Shown: one piece after another, positions 24,171 to 31,024 of the stretch | Numbering within the stretch: the first letter of the stretch is position 1 | Layout: each line of letters opens with the position of its first letter | Assembly (NCBI GenBank): GCA_036747295.1 | Contig: DAIOCN010000026.1 | Location: 1 to 39,041 of the forward strand | DNA: 39,041 nucleotides | Direction of reading: 5' to 3' | Origin: UBA4736 sp002404015 | GTDB taxonomy: Bacteria; Chloroflexota; Dormibacteria; Dormibacterales; Dormibacteraceae | Program-made: the position numbers and the translations under genes | Notes under the pieces: generated by a model | The model's database searches: none | Told to the model about the DNA's origin: nothing | Seen by the model: only the letters and a program-made list of their open reading frames with translations

Positions 24171-24290
24171 TTGTCACCGGACGTCACGCCCATCACCAGT
24201 CTGCTCAACGGCTGGATCGCCGTCGGCCAGGCCCTCGTCGGCTCGATCGGGGCCCTGGCCTTTGTCTTCGCCTTGCACAGGTTGTGTTAG
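24171..24290 (+). CDS. short membrane protein, probably cut by element insertion
   Basis: This 39-residue frame begins TTG after a strong AGGAGG site: SPDVTPITSLLNGWIAVGQ, then a hydrophobic stretch ALVGSIGALAFVFAL, then HRLC and TAG. It looks like the N-terminus and first span of a larger small-membrane protein (pilin/TrbC-like architecture is one option) whose remainder is missing. The serine recombinase starts 30 bases after its stop, so the break is probably the left attachment junction of an integrated element. Confidence 0.5.
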   Translation: MSPDVTPITSLLNGWIAVGQALVGSIGALAFVFALHRLC

Positions 24291-24305
24291 TGACAGACTG
24301 TCCCG

Positions 24306-24311
24306 TAGAGT
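24306..24311 (+). promoter_or_regulatory. -10-like box for the recombinase
   Basis: TAGAGT ends nine bases before ATG 24321. Confidence 0.4.
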
Positions 24312-24320
24312 TCAAGAGCG

Positions 24321-25973
24321 ATGCCCAAGCTCCCAGCCAAACTTCCAACGACGGCTTCTGGAGTGAAGCGCCCGTACATTCGCCGCGGGGCAGTCGCGCT
24401 CCACCAGAGCTACGAGACCGACCTGGCCTTTTACGCCCGCATTTCGATGGACCGAGAGGGCGATGCCCATGGGGTGGAGAACCAGGTTGAACTGGGTCGG
24501 AGGTTCATCGCCACGAGTGGTCTTGACCCGGACGGCCTCTTTTCGGAGAAGGACATCTTCGAGGACAACGACATCTCGGCCTTCTCGGGCGTGTGGCGCC
24601 CTGGCTTCCGCCGGTTGCTCTCCCTGATAGAGCACGGTGTCAAGCGCCGCATTGTCATTCCCCATCAGGACCGCCTCATCCGCCGGCCGAAGGAACTCGA
24701 AGAGCTAATCGACCTGGCCGACAAGAACAAGGTGACGATTATCTCGATGGCCGGCAGCGAGCTGGACTTGGCCAACTCCGACCATCGGATGGTTGCCCGC
24801 ATGCTCGGGAGTGTGGCAGCGAAGTCGAGCGAAGACACCTCCAGGCGCGTGAAGCTCGCCCGGGAGAGGCTCAGGGAGCAAGGAAAGGCGCTCGGCGGCA
24901 TTCGCGCATTCGGGTGGTTGAAGCCTGTCACGAAGGACCCCGTGGAGGACCTTCGCCACCCGATCGAGGGGCCGCTTGTAGTCCAGGCGATGAACGATGT
25001 CTTGAATGGGGTCTCGCTGAATGAGATCGCTCGACGGTGGCGTGCCGAGGAGGTGCCGCAGCCCCAGACCCTCAACTCCTTCTGGACCCCGGATATCGTT
25101 CACACAATCCTCCGAAACCCGCGGCACGCGGGCCTGCTCGCTCAAGTTGCTGATGAGAAGGGTCGGAGGTTCCCAGCGCCGAAGTTGACGGGTAAGTCGC
25201 TGGAAGGGGAACACAACCAGCTGGTTGACGACATCACATGGCACCGAGTTCAAGCCCAACTCAAGGCCCGGGGAGACATTCACCGCAAGCCTCGACGCAG
25301 AAGCCTCTACACGGGCCTTTTGTTCTGCGCCCTGTGCGGCGAACCTCTCCGCCGGTCGGGTTCACGCTCCACCCCAGGGGGTCCGGGTCGGAAGGTTTGG
25401 CGATGTCCGTCTGGCGAGGTCAGCATCGACGCGACCAAGACCGAGTTCATGGTTACCGACGCGACCACCCGCTTCCTGGATACGGCCGACCTAACCCAAC
25501 TGGTCCGTCAGAACGTGAAGCCGTCAGACAAGGAGGTTGCGCTCGTCAACGAGAAGAAGGAGCTGACGGCGGCCCTGGCGGACGCCAAGAACCGCGTCAC
25601 CGACCGTCGCCTCAATCTCGATGACTACCAGGAGTTCAGGGACATCTGGATGACCCAGCTCGAAAACGTTGACCGGAAACTCGCCGAACTCTCGTATTCG
25701 TCGGCGCTGTCTCCGTACGCCGGTCAGCCCGGAGCCTTGAAGCGCGCGTGGGACACCCAGCTGACCGAGAGCCAGAAGCGGACCATCATCGTGGGCCTCT
25801 GGGGCAAAATTCGAGTCCTCCCGGCCAGGAAGCGAGGTCTCCCCTTCTTCGATGAAGAGCGAGTCGAGATGACCTCTCAGGTTCCGGGCCTAAGCCGCCG
25901 CCCGGCGCGCCGCCGCCGGCGCAAGGCCAGTCTGGTGGGCGCCGGCAAGCATCCCGACGACCATGTCGACTAG
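24321..25973 (+). CDS. large serine recombinase (site-specific integrase)
   Basis: This 550-residue large serine recombinase has a catalytic resolvase domain with nucleophile Ser42 in LAFYARISMDREGD. IPHQDRLIRRPKELEELID and the SEDTSRRVKLARERLREQGK linker helix follow, then the Recombinase domain (SLNEIARRWRAEEV; NPRHAGLL). The zinc-ribbon-like insertion is LFCALCGEPLRRSG ... WRCPSGE, and a coiled coil runs from about residue 400 to 455. The enzyme integrates and excises DNA between attP and attB without host factors except an excision partner. Oddity: only three of the four expected zinc cysteines are visible. It lies at the left end of the defence gene block and next to a cut-off gene. Confidence 0.92.
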   Translation: MPKLPAKLPTTASGVKRPYIRRGAVALHQSYETDLAFYARISMDREGDAHGVENQVELGRRFIATSGLDPDGLFSEKDIFEDNDISAFSGVWRPGFRRLLSLIEHGVKRRIVIPHQDRLIRRPKELEELIDLADKNKVTIISMAGSELDLANSDHRMVARMLGSVAAKSSEDTSRRVKLARERLREQGKALGGIRAFGWLKPVTKDPVEDLRHPIEGPLVVQAMNDVLNGVSLNEIARRWRAEEVPQPQTLNSFWTPDIVHTILRNPRHAGLLAQVADEKGRRFPAPKLTGKSLEGEHNQLVDDITWHRVQAQLKARGDIHRKPRRRSLYTGLLFCALCGEPLRRSGSRSTPGGPGRKVWRCPSGEVSIDATKTEFMVTDATTRFLDTADLTQLVRQNVKPSDKEVALVNEKKELTAALADAKNRVTDRRLNLDDYQEFRDIWMTQLENVDRKLAELSYSSALSPYAGQPGALKRAWDTQLTESQKRTIIVGLWGKIRVLPARKRGLPFFDEERVEMTSQVPGLSRRPARRRRRKASLVGAGKHPDDHVD

Positions 25974-26231
25974 CTTTTTGTCCGGGACCGGCGCCAGGTA
26001 GCCGAAGGGCAATCTGCCGGGCGATAAAGCGCTCGCCTGGGGTGCTCAAGACGACCGGCCGACCCGCCTTCGGAGTCTTGCGGCGTGCCAGCCGCGCGCG
26101 GTCAATCTCGGTGTCTCGAACGGCCATCGTCTGTCCACTCTGCCCGACCTTCTGCGCGGTCTAGGCAGGATGTAAAGACCGGCGCTGGAGCCCAGCTCCA
26201 GGGCTTTGGTGGTCTCGGTTGCGGCGGCCAT
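25890..26231 (-). pseudogene. small gene broken by two frame shifts
   Basis: Three consecutive minus-strand frames each look protein-like: MAAATETTKALELGSSAGLY from 26231; AQKVGQSGQTMAVRDTEID and ARRKTPKAGRPVVLSTPGE with RFIARQIA; and FGYLAPVPDKKLVDMVVGM with LAGAHQTGLAPAAARRAA ending at TAG 25890-25892. Joining them needs one-base shifts near 26165 and 26010. The intact product would be a basic protein of about 110 residues, perhaps a small DNA-binding or element-borne regulator. I do not recognise it. Its 3' end overlaps the recombinase C-terminus on the other strand. Confidence 0.4.
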
Positions 26232-26275
26232 GACCTCACTTTGGCATCCCCCCGCAGGACTTCAACAAATAGCGA

Positions 26276-26291
26276 AATTGTGGTCACAATT
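26276..26291. promoter_or_regulatory. operator-like inverted repeat before the antitoxin-like gene
   Basis: AATTGTG-GT-CACAATT is a perfect seven-base inverted repeat with a two-base centre, ending eight bases before GTG 26300. It occupies the -10 position and is AT-rich in a GC-rich region. This fits autorepression by the Phd-like protein encoded next. Confidence 0.6.
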
Positions 26292-26299
26292 ACCGGATC

Positions 26300-26734
26300 G
26301 TGCCCGAAATCCGACTTGGTCAGGTCCTAGGCACGCGGGAGCTGAAGGCTCACCTCTGCCAGGTCCTCGGAGCCTTCGAGCAGGCGGCGCCTTTCACCTT
26401 CCTGGTCGCCACCTACCATCGGACGCCCCGCGCGGTCCTGATGTCAGCAGACCTTGCCTGGCGCCTCCTCCAAGGCCGGACCGTCGCCGACCCCGAGCAG
26501 CAGTTGGACGCCCTGATGGAGGCCAGTGGCTTCGACCCCACGAGCGCTAACACCCTGCCGTCGCCGGCGGGGTCACCGGATCCGGCACAGGTGCGCAGGG
26601 AGGCCCTAGAGGTCGTCTATCGGGAGATCCGCATGCGGCAGAAGGGAGCCGACAGACCGACCGTGGACGCTTTGCTGCAACTGGAGATTCTGGTGGGCGC
26701 GATGATCCTGGCTGGGTTACCGCGCCGGGCCTAA
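26300..26734 (+). CDS. Phd/YefM-like antitoxin-type protein, orphan
   Basis: This 144-residue protein has an N-terminal region, VLGTRELKAHLCQVLGAFEQ followed by FTFLVATYHRTPRAVLMSAD, that follows the Phd/YefM fold (β-helix-β with the residue pattern T-R-x-L-K/R ... P-x-A-V-L). This is the DNA-binding part of type II antitoxins. The C-terminal half is helical and longer than in typical Phd proteins. No toxin of a known family is adjacent; the nearest same-strand gene is Dam, and the downstream neighbour is convergent. A perfect inverted repeat immediately upstream supports autoregulation. It could also be a stand-alone regulator of the island. Confidence 0.6.
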   Translation: MPEIRLGQVLGTRELKAHLCQVLGAFEQAAPFTFLVATYHRTPRAVLMSADLAWRLLQGRTVADPEQQLDALMEASGFDPTSANTLPSPAGSPDPAQVRREALEVVYREIRMRQKGADRPTVDALLQLEILVGAMILAGLPRRA

Positions 26735-27426
26735 CCGGCCTGTCCCCTGCGCAGCTCGTCCTGCTGCCCCTTCAAGCTGGCCTCGCTTGGGTGCCAATCG
26801 AAGCGGGCGAAGACCTCGATTGCAGCCTGGACGGCTAGAGCCCGCGACTCGCCCGCCAGCTCTGTTCGGTCAACCTCGGTCCGGTAGACCAGCTCCGGCT
26901 CATCGAACCTGAAGCTCTCGTCCATCGCAAACCTGCTCGGGTGAGAATCCCAGAGCCGGCGGCCCTCCATGTCCCGGAGGTTGACCTCGATTGCCATTCG
27001 CTCCGCCCCGGCTTCGGTCAGGGCGAGCCGGGCCGCGAACTCGAACGTCTCGGTCAGCCGGTACAGGGTGTCCACCGCTCCGAGCCACTTGCCGGTGGTG
27101 GGCAAGCCGTGCGGGGCGAATCCCTCGAACTCGGCATGCCAGTCGCCGTGCATCCCCACGAGATAGACGAGCTGCCCACTTCGGTAGAAGCTCCAAGCCT
27201 CGCGGTAGTAACTCCAAGCCGTCTCGCCGCCGATCCAGTTGTTGCCGCGACGGTCCCCACCCTTTCGATCGAGGTGCGGGAAGTCCCAACCCCGGAGCTG
27301 GACGACTGACCTTTCCAGCGTCTGCCGAAGGCTGGTGTATGGGACGCGCTGGGGGTTGTAGGTAACTGGCCTGACGACTATCCGCCAGTAGCCACGCCCG
27401 CGGATGGCATCGGTCAGGGCCGTCAT
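26731..27426 (-). CDS. partner protein of the AlbA_2 gene, unknown
   Basis: This 231-residue soluble protein belongs to no family I recognise. It is rich in Trp, Tyr and Arg, for example GRGYWRIVVRPVTYNP, VVQLRGWDFPHLDRKGG and GNNWIGGETAWSYYREAW, followed by SGQLVYLVGMHGDWHAEFEG. Long helices come next, and the C-terminus is charged (SEASLKGQQDELRRGQ). The ATG lies inside the AlbA_2 stop (ATGA), so the two are translated together and probably act as one unit. The stop overlaps that of the Phd-like gene. It may be the effector or sensor part of a two-gene defence module. Confidence 0.7.
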   Translation of the reverse strand: MTALTDAIRGRGYWRIVVRPVTYNPQRVPYTSLRQTLERSVVQLRGWDFPHLDRKGGDRRGNNWIGGETAWSYYREAWSFYRSGQLVYLVGMHGDWHAEFEGFAPHGLPTTGKWLGAVDTLYRLTETFEFAARLALTEAGAERMAIEVNLRDMEGRRLWDSHPSRFAMDESFRFDEPELVYRTEVDRTELAGESRALAVQAAIEVFARFDWHPSEASLKGQQDELRRGQAG

Positions 27427-28049
27427 CGCAGGTCCTCCGGCAGCTCGGCCAGGAATTGCTCATCGGGCGCCGCCTTTGGCCTGACTTCCAAACCGGCCCG
27501 ATCGATGGTGCCGAGCAGGCTGCGCATCCGCTTCTCGGTGGCCAGCTCAATCAGCTCCCGCATCTCGGTCTGGGAGGGGATTTCGGTTGTCTCGGGTATT
27601 CGGCGCGTCCGGACATAGACGGCACCCGCGCGAAGCATGGCCTTCTGGCCGGCCTTGAGGTTCGGTGGATAGTCCCGCCGGCAGATAACGGGGACCTCCT
27701 CGAACTCCCGAACATCCACGACCAGGTAGAGCGTGTCCTCGTAGCGGTGCTCCTCGACCTCGAAGGTGACGTAGGGGTCGGCTACTGGTGCGATGGCGGC
27801 AGCAAGCTCGTCGTGACGCCATGTGGCGGCCTGTGCCTCTGTCAGCCCCACCCGCTCCAGTTTGCCCGGCTGATCCTCCCGTACCCCCAAGACGATCCTT
27901 CCGCCGTCCCTCCGATTGGCCATGCCGAGGATCGCTTTCGCCACCGAGTGGAAGAGGGTCTTGTCGCCGCGAGCACCGTCGGGTTTGAACTCGACAGCGG
28001 GCAGCTCGTGTTGGAGCGCCAGCAACTCAGCGAACTCCTGGTCAGTCAC
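27423..28049 (-). CDS. Schlafen-type AlbA_2 domain protein
   Basis: This 208-residue protein has an AlbA_2 (divergent AAA-4/Schlafen) domain: LPAVEFKPDGARGDKTLFHS, then AILGMANRRDGGRIVLGV with the conserved G-G-R-I-V-x-G-V strand, and VTFEVEEHRYEDTLYLVVDV and YVRTRR strands. The family binds nucleic acids; some members cleave RNA or occur in anti-phage loci. The C-terminal 60 residues are helical. GTG 28049 is preferred because TATGCT ends seven bases upstream; an ATG at 28061 adds four residues and contains that box. It is coupled to the 231-residue partner by ATGA. It is divergent from Dam with an inverted repeat in between. Confidence 0.8.
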   Translation of the reverse strand: MTDQEFAELLALQHELPAVEFKPDGARGDKTLFHSVAKAILGMANRRDGGRIVLGVREDQPGKLERVGLTEAQAATWRHDELAAAIAPVADPYVTFEVEEHRYEDTLYLVVDVREFEEVPVICRRDYPPNLKAGQKAMLRAGAVYVRTRRIPETTEIPSQTEMRELIELATEKRMRSLLGTIDRAGLEVRPKAAPDEQFLAELPEDLR

Positions 28050-28056
28050 TGCGCGG

Positions 28057-28062
28057 AGCATA
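28057..28062 (-). promoter_or_regulatory. -10-like box for the AlbA_2 operon
   Basis: TATGCT on the minus strand ends seven bases before GTG 28049. Confidence 0.4.
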
Positions 28063-28086
28063 GCCAGGTCCGCCCGCGCCTTCTTA

Positions 28087-28115
28087 ACGTCCTCCGAAAA
28101 GAAATTTCAGGACGT
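28087..28115. promoter_or_regulatory. inverted repeat in the AlbA_2/Dam divergent promoter
   Basis: ACGTCCT (28087-28093) and AGGACGT (28109-28115) are perfect complements separated by 15 AT-rich bases that contain the palindrome GAAATTTC (28101-28108). The site lies just upstream of the AlbA_2 -10 box and within the Dam leader, so a bound protein could control both directions. It could also fold as an RNA hairpin before the Dam start. Confidence 0.5.
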
Positions 28116-28130
28116 GCGAAACCATGAGGG

Positions 28131-28988
28131 ATGAAACCCCTTCTCGTATGCAAACCCGTTCTGAAATGGCCCTGCGGGAAGGCCCGGGTCCTCGGCGAAC
28201 TGCTTCCCCGACTCGCCGCCGGCCGGCGGCTCATTGAACCGTTCGTCGGCTCCGGCGTGGTCTTCTTGAACACCGACTACGACCGGTATCTGGTCGGGGA
28301 TGCGAACCCCGACCTCATCGGTCTGTACCGGCTGCTTCAGGAAAGCCCCGAGGAGGTCGTGGCAGCCGCGCGCGACCTCTTTCGACCGGAGAACAACCAA
28401 CCGTGCGCCTACTACTTCTTGCGGGACGAGATGAACGCCTCCGAGGCAGGGCTGCGGCGCACCGCGCTCTTCATCTACCTGAACCGCCACGCCTTCAACG
28501 GTCTCTGCCGGGTTAACGCCGCCGGCAGGTTCAACGTGTCCTTCGGCAAGTACGCCGCGCCCTACTTCCCGGAGGCGGAGCTATGGGGCATGGCAACGAA
28601 GCTCCGCGAGGTCAAGCTCCACCTGGGCGACTACGAGGACCTAATGCTTCAAGCCGGACCCGGTGATGTCGTCTACTGCGACCCGCCGTACGTCCCTCTG
28701 AGCCCAACGGCCTCCTTCACTGCTTACTCAGCCGGCGGCTTCGGCCACGCCGACCAGGAGCGACTTGCAAGAGCCGCAGAGCGGGCCGCCGGCTTCGGTG
28801 CGACGGTGGTCGTCAGCAACCACGACACGCCGACTGCGAGGGCGCTCTACGCCGGTGCTGATGAAGTCCACGCGTTCGAGGTGAGCCGAAGCATCTCCGC
28901 TCGGGCAGAGACGAGGGGCAAGGCGCCAGAACTGCTGGCGGTCTTCCAGGCGGTCGAGCAGCCGGTCGAGCTGGCGATGGCGGCGTGA
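28131..28988 (+). CDS. dam: Dam-type DNA adenine methyltransferase
   Basis: This 285-residue N6-adenine methyltransferase of the Dam/DpnM (D12 class, alpha) type has the N-terminal KWPCGKARVLGELLPRL and SAM-binding motif I EPFVGSGVVFLNTD. FNGLCRVNAAGRFNVSFGKY, conserved in this class, follows, then catalytic motif IV DPPY (Asp184-Tyr187) in VVYCDPPYVPLSP. The target sequence cannot be inferred with confidence, though GATC is common for the family. No restriction enzyme partner is seen. GAGGG lies just before the ATG. Its position opposite the AlbA_2 pair suggests it marks self DNA for the module or protects the mobile element. Confidence 0.9.
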   Translation: MKPLLVCKPVLKWPCGKARVLGELLPRLAAGRRLIEPFVGSGVVFLNTDYDRYLVGDANPDLIGLYRLLQESPEEVVAAARDLFRPENNQPCAYYFLRDEMNASEAGLRRTALFIYLNRHAFNGLCRVNAAGRFNVSFGKYAAPYFPEAELWGMATKLREVKLHLGDYEDLMLQAGPGDVVYCDPPYVPLSPTASFTAYSAGGFGHADQERLARAAERAAGFGATVVVSNHDTPTARALYAGADEVHAFEVSRSISARAETRGKAPELLAVFQAVEQPVELAMAA

Positions 28989-28999
28989 GGTGGCCCGCG

Positions 29000-29392
29000 C
29001 TACCAGGGTCGAGCGATGGCGGCAATGACCAGGTGGTACTGCTGAGGCCAGGCGATGAGAAGGGCGTTGTTGGTAGCGACGACGCCCACGCCGACTGCCA
29101 GGACTGTCATCGCTGGGGCGACCACCCTCTCGGACAGTTGGCCCTGCCACCTGGCAATCGCCCAGCCAAGGCAGCAAGCGACCAAGACCACGAGCTTTGC
29201 GACGCCGAGGGCGGCGAGGCCGCCGTGTGCCAAGAGGAGAGCGCTGATGGGGTTCTGCTCGGCCAACCAGGGGAGGGTGGACGCCCGGACCATCGTCATG
29301 TAGTCGGCGAGGTTGGCCGCCAGAAGCAGCACGAGGACGAGGGAGCCATTCGAGGCCTGCCATGCCTTCGCCCGTTCAATGGACCAGCTCAC
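29000..29392 (-). CDS. small multi-span membrane protein, DUF5658-like
   Basis: This protein of about 130 residues has hydrophobic segments GSLVLVLLLAANLADYMTM, GVAKLVVLVACCLGWAIARW and VAPAMTVLAVGVGVVATNNA, plus a loop EQNPISALLLAHGG. The NP...K pattern between the first two spans is typical of DUF5658 proteins; the function is unknown. The GTG start overlaps the stop of a short upstream frame (GTGA). Its convergent arrangement with Dam places it among the defence cargo, where small membrane proteins often serve as effectors, but nothing else supports that here. Confidence 0.65.
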   Translation of the reverse strand: MSWSIERAKAWQASNGSLVLVLLLAANLADYMTMVRASTLPWLAEQNPISALLLAHGGLAALGVAKLVVLVACCLGWAIARWQGQLSERVVAPAMTVLAVGVGVVATNNALLIAWPQQYHLVIAAIARPW

Positions 29393-29514
29393 CGGGAAGC
29401 CGTCCTTCGGCGCGAGGATGCTTGGAGCACCCTGAACAAGGCATCGACTGTATCGGTCCGGAATCGCTGACCACGCTCCCTCGCCAGTTCCTGCTTGGTG
29501 TCCGCCACGGACAT
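29389..29514 (-). CDS. small basic protein coupled to the membrane protein gene
   Basis: This 41-residue frame starts ATG 29512-29514: SVADTKQELARERGQRFRTD, then TVDALFRVLQASSRRRTASR. The stop TGA overlaps the GTG of the membrane protein. The amphipathic helical pattern and the exact overlap suggest a genuine small gene. The frame stays open to 29610 without another start, so the protein may once have been longer. No family is recognised. Confidence 0.4.
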   Translation of the reverse strand: MSVADTKQELARERGQRFRTDTVDALFRVLQASSRRRTASR

Positions 29515-29700
29515 CCCCGCCCGGTAGTTCCTTGCGCCGTAAGGTCGCTGCCCACCATTTCTCTGTGACTGCTCACACTCGCAATATGGGCCTGTTTCCC
29601 GTCCATCTCAGCGACAAAGAACCCGCGCGCATGAGGTCGCTTTAAGCCCAAGGTAGGTCAGTCGCCGGCGTTTCGCGGGAGCATGTAAAGATGCCTGCGG

Positions 29701-29706
29701 TACCTT
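29701..29706 (+). promoter_or_regulatory. -10-like box for the AbiTii gene
   Basis: TACCTT ends six bases before GTG 29713. Confidence 0.4.
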
Positions 29707-29712
29707 GTGGCC

Positions 29713-30627
29713 GTGAGCCTGTTGGGCGACATCCAGAACGCCGCCGCGGACGACGCGATGAGCCTGTCGAGCGTCCTGCGCAAGTGCCAGATACTGGCTG
29801 CCCGCCTGAAGTACGAACCCCTCAAGGTCTGGGTGGGCCACGAGCTGAATGGCTACCCGCCGCGTTCCGACCTCCCCGACTACCGGGTGATGCGGGGGGT
29901 GGTCTCTCGGGGCGACTTCATCGGCCCCCAGGGTCAACTCTCAAATGCGCCCATCCCGGAGACGGTCGTCCCCGACCCCACGGTCCAGGAAATGATGACG
30001 ACCATGAAGATGTGGGACGGCGTCGGCACCTACGAGGCCATGCTCCGAGAAGCGTCGCAGGCACCCGGAGGCGGCATCAAGAACCCTTGGCCGACCGGAG
30101 CCCAGCAGATGATGGCCGGCAGCATCTACCGGGGGATGAACTGCGTCGAGGCGTGGCAGGAGCTGCCAGCATCCTCTCTCGCCGGGATGCTCGACCAAAT
30201 CCGCAACCGGGTGCTCGCCTTCACCCTGGAGATTGAGGAGGCCAACCCTCAGCTCGGAGAGCCCGCCGTTTCACCGAGCCCGAAGGAGCAGGCCCAGGTC
30301 GGGCACACTTTCAACACGACCATCCTCGGCGGCCAGGCCACCATCGTGGCCGGCGGAACGGTCAACCAGCAGACGGTCATTGCCCAGGGCGACCTCGGGG
30401 AGCTGCTCGCCAAGGTCAGGGAGCTGGGCGTCCCGCCGGCGGAGGCGGAAGCCCTGGCGGTGGCAATCGAGGAAGACGCGAGCGCCGGCGAGACCTTCGG
30501 CGCCAAGACCCGCCACTGGCTCGACGGTGCTCAGAAGAAGGTTCAGGCCGGAGCGTGGAAGGTCGGTACGACCGCCGCCACCGAAGTCATCGCGGCCTTA
30601 ATCAAGCAGCACCTCGGCATCCCCTGA
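29713..30627 (+). CDS. AbiTii-domain abortive infection protein
   Basis: This 304-residue protein has an N-terminal AbiTii domain: SLLGDIQNAAADDAMSLSSV, LRKCQILAARLKYEPLKVWV, then GHELNGYPPRSDLPDYRV. This helical domain is found in abortive-infection phage defence proteins. The middle is a short β-rich stretch with a GHTFNTTILGGQATIVAGG turn. The C-terminal helical part (LLAKVRELGVPPAEAEALA ... IAALIKQHLGI) is common in bacterial conflict proteins. It presumably senses infection or inhibits growth, as a stand-alone gene without the AbiTi partner. GTG 29713 is chosen over GTG 29707 because TACCTT ends six bases before it and the family begins with this segment. Confidence 0.82.
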   Translation: MSLLGDIQNAAADDAMSLSSVLRKCQILAARLKYEPLKVWVGHELNGYPPRSDLPDYRVMRGVVSRGDFIGPQGQLSNAPIPETVVPDPTVQEMMTTMKMWDGVGTYEAMLREASQAPGGGIKNPWPTGAQQMMAGSIYRGMNCVEAWQELPASSLAGMLDQIRNRVLAFTLEIEEANPQLGEPAVSPSPKEQAQVGHTFNTTILGGQATIVAGGTVNQQTVIAQGDLGELLAKVRELGVPPAEAEALAVAIEEDASAGETFGAKTRHWLDGAQKKVQAGAWKVGTTAATEVIAALIKQHLGIP

Positions 30628-30636
30628 AACAAGGAA

Positions 30637-30659
30637 CCCCCGGCCGCACTGGCCGGGGG
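30637..30659. terminator. strong terminator hairpin after AbiTii
   Basis: CCCCCGGCC (30637-30645) pairs perfectly with GGCCGGGGG (30651-30659) around GCACT. It starts nine bases after the AbiTii stop. A TGGTTGGGTGG tail follows rather than a pure T run. Confidence 0.75.
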
Positions 30660-30785
30660 TGGTTGGGTGGCTCCTCCGTCTTTGGTATCAACGCTGCGCC
30701 AACAGCTCCTCCAAATCCTCGGGAACCTGAACGAAGAAAACCCGAAGCGATAATAGCACGGGGAACGAATGTTCGCAAGGGCCGG
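30660..30785. other. intergenic stretch at the right side of the defence block
   Basis: There is no gene here. The stretch holds the LexA-like box and, before it, GATAAT (30749-30754), which could be a -10. From ATG 30769 a frame of only six codons (MFARAG) ends in TAG, so any gene driven from here has been lost. Confidence 0.4.
30762..30775. promoter_or_regulatory. LexA/SOS-box-like site
   Basis: GGAACGAATGTTCG contains GAAC-N4-GTTC, the core of the SOS box used by actinobacterial and Gram-positive LexA (CGAAC-N4-GTTCG); one outer base differs. It sits about ten bases downstream of a GATAAT -10-like box. No intact gene starts here, so it may be a remnant of a damage-induced gene of the mobile element. 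Confidence 0.5.
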
Positions 30786-31024
30786 CTAGGAAACGGCCAG
30801 GGGCGCCCGGTCGGGGGCGACGAACCCAATACCGGTTCTCGTCCCCGCCGGCGCGTCGAGCCAATCCCGGACTTCCCGCTCGCCGACTACGACGAGGGCC
30901 GCACCCCCGGTAAGCTCCACCACCGCGCGACGAACCAGCCCCTCGATGTTACGTCCGAGCTGGCGAACGCCCCGGCTCCTGGTCGAGGACCACGACGGCC
31001 GGAGCGCATCGTCGAGCACGATTA
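30786..31024 (-). pseudogene. C-terminal coding fragment of an unrecognised protein
   Basis: This frame reads GDEVIVLDDALRPSWSSTRS, then RGVRQLGRNIEGLVRRAVVE, LTGGAALVVVGEREVRDWL and a TAG at 30786-30788. It is protein-like but has no plausible start of its own and is not a response-regulator output domain. It begins exactly where the receiver domain in the other frame stops. The arrangement suggests a deletion that joined two unrelated genes. Confidence 0.45.
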
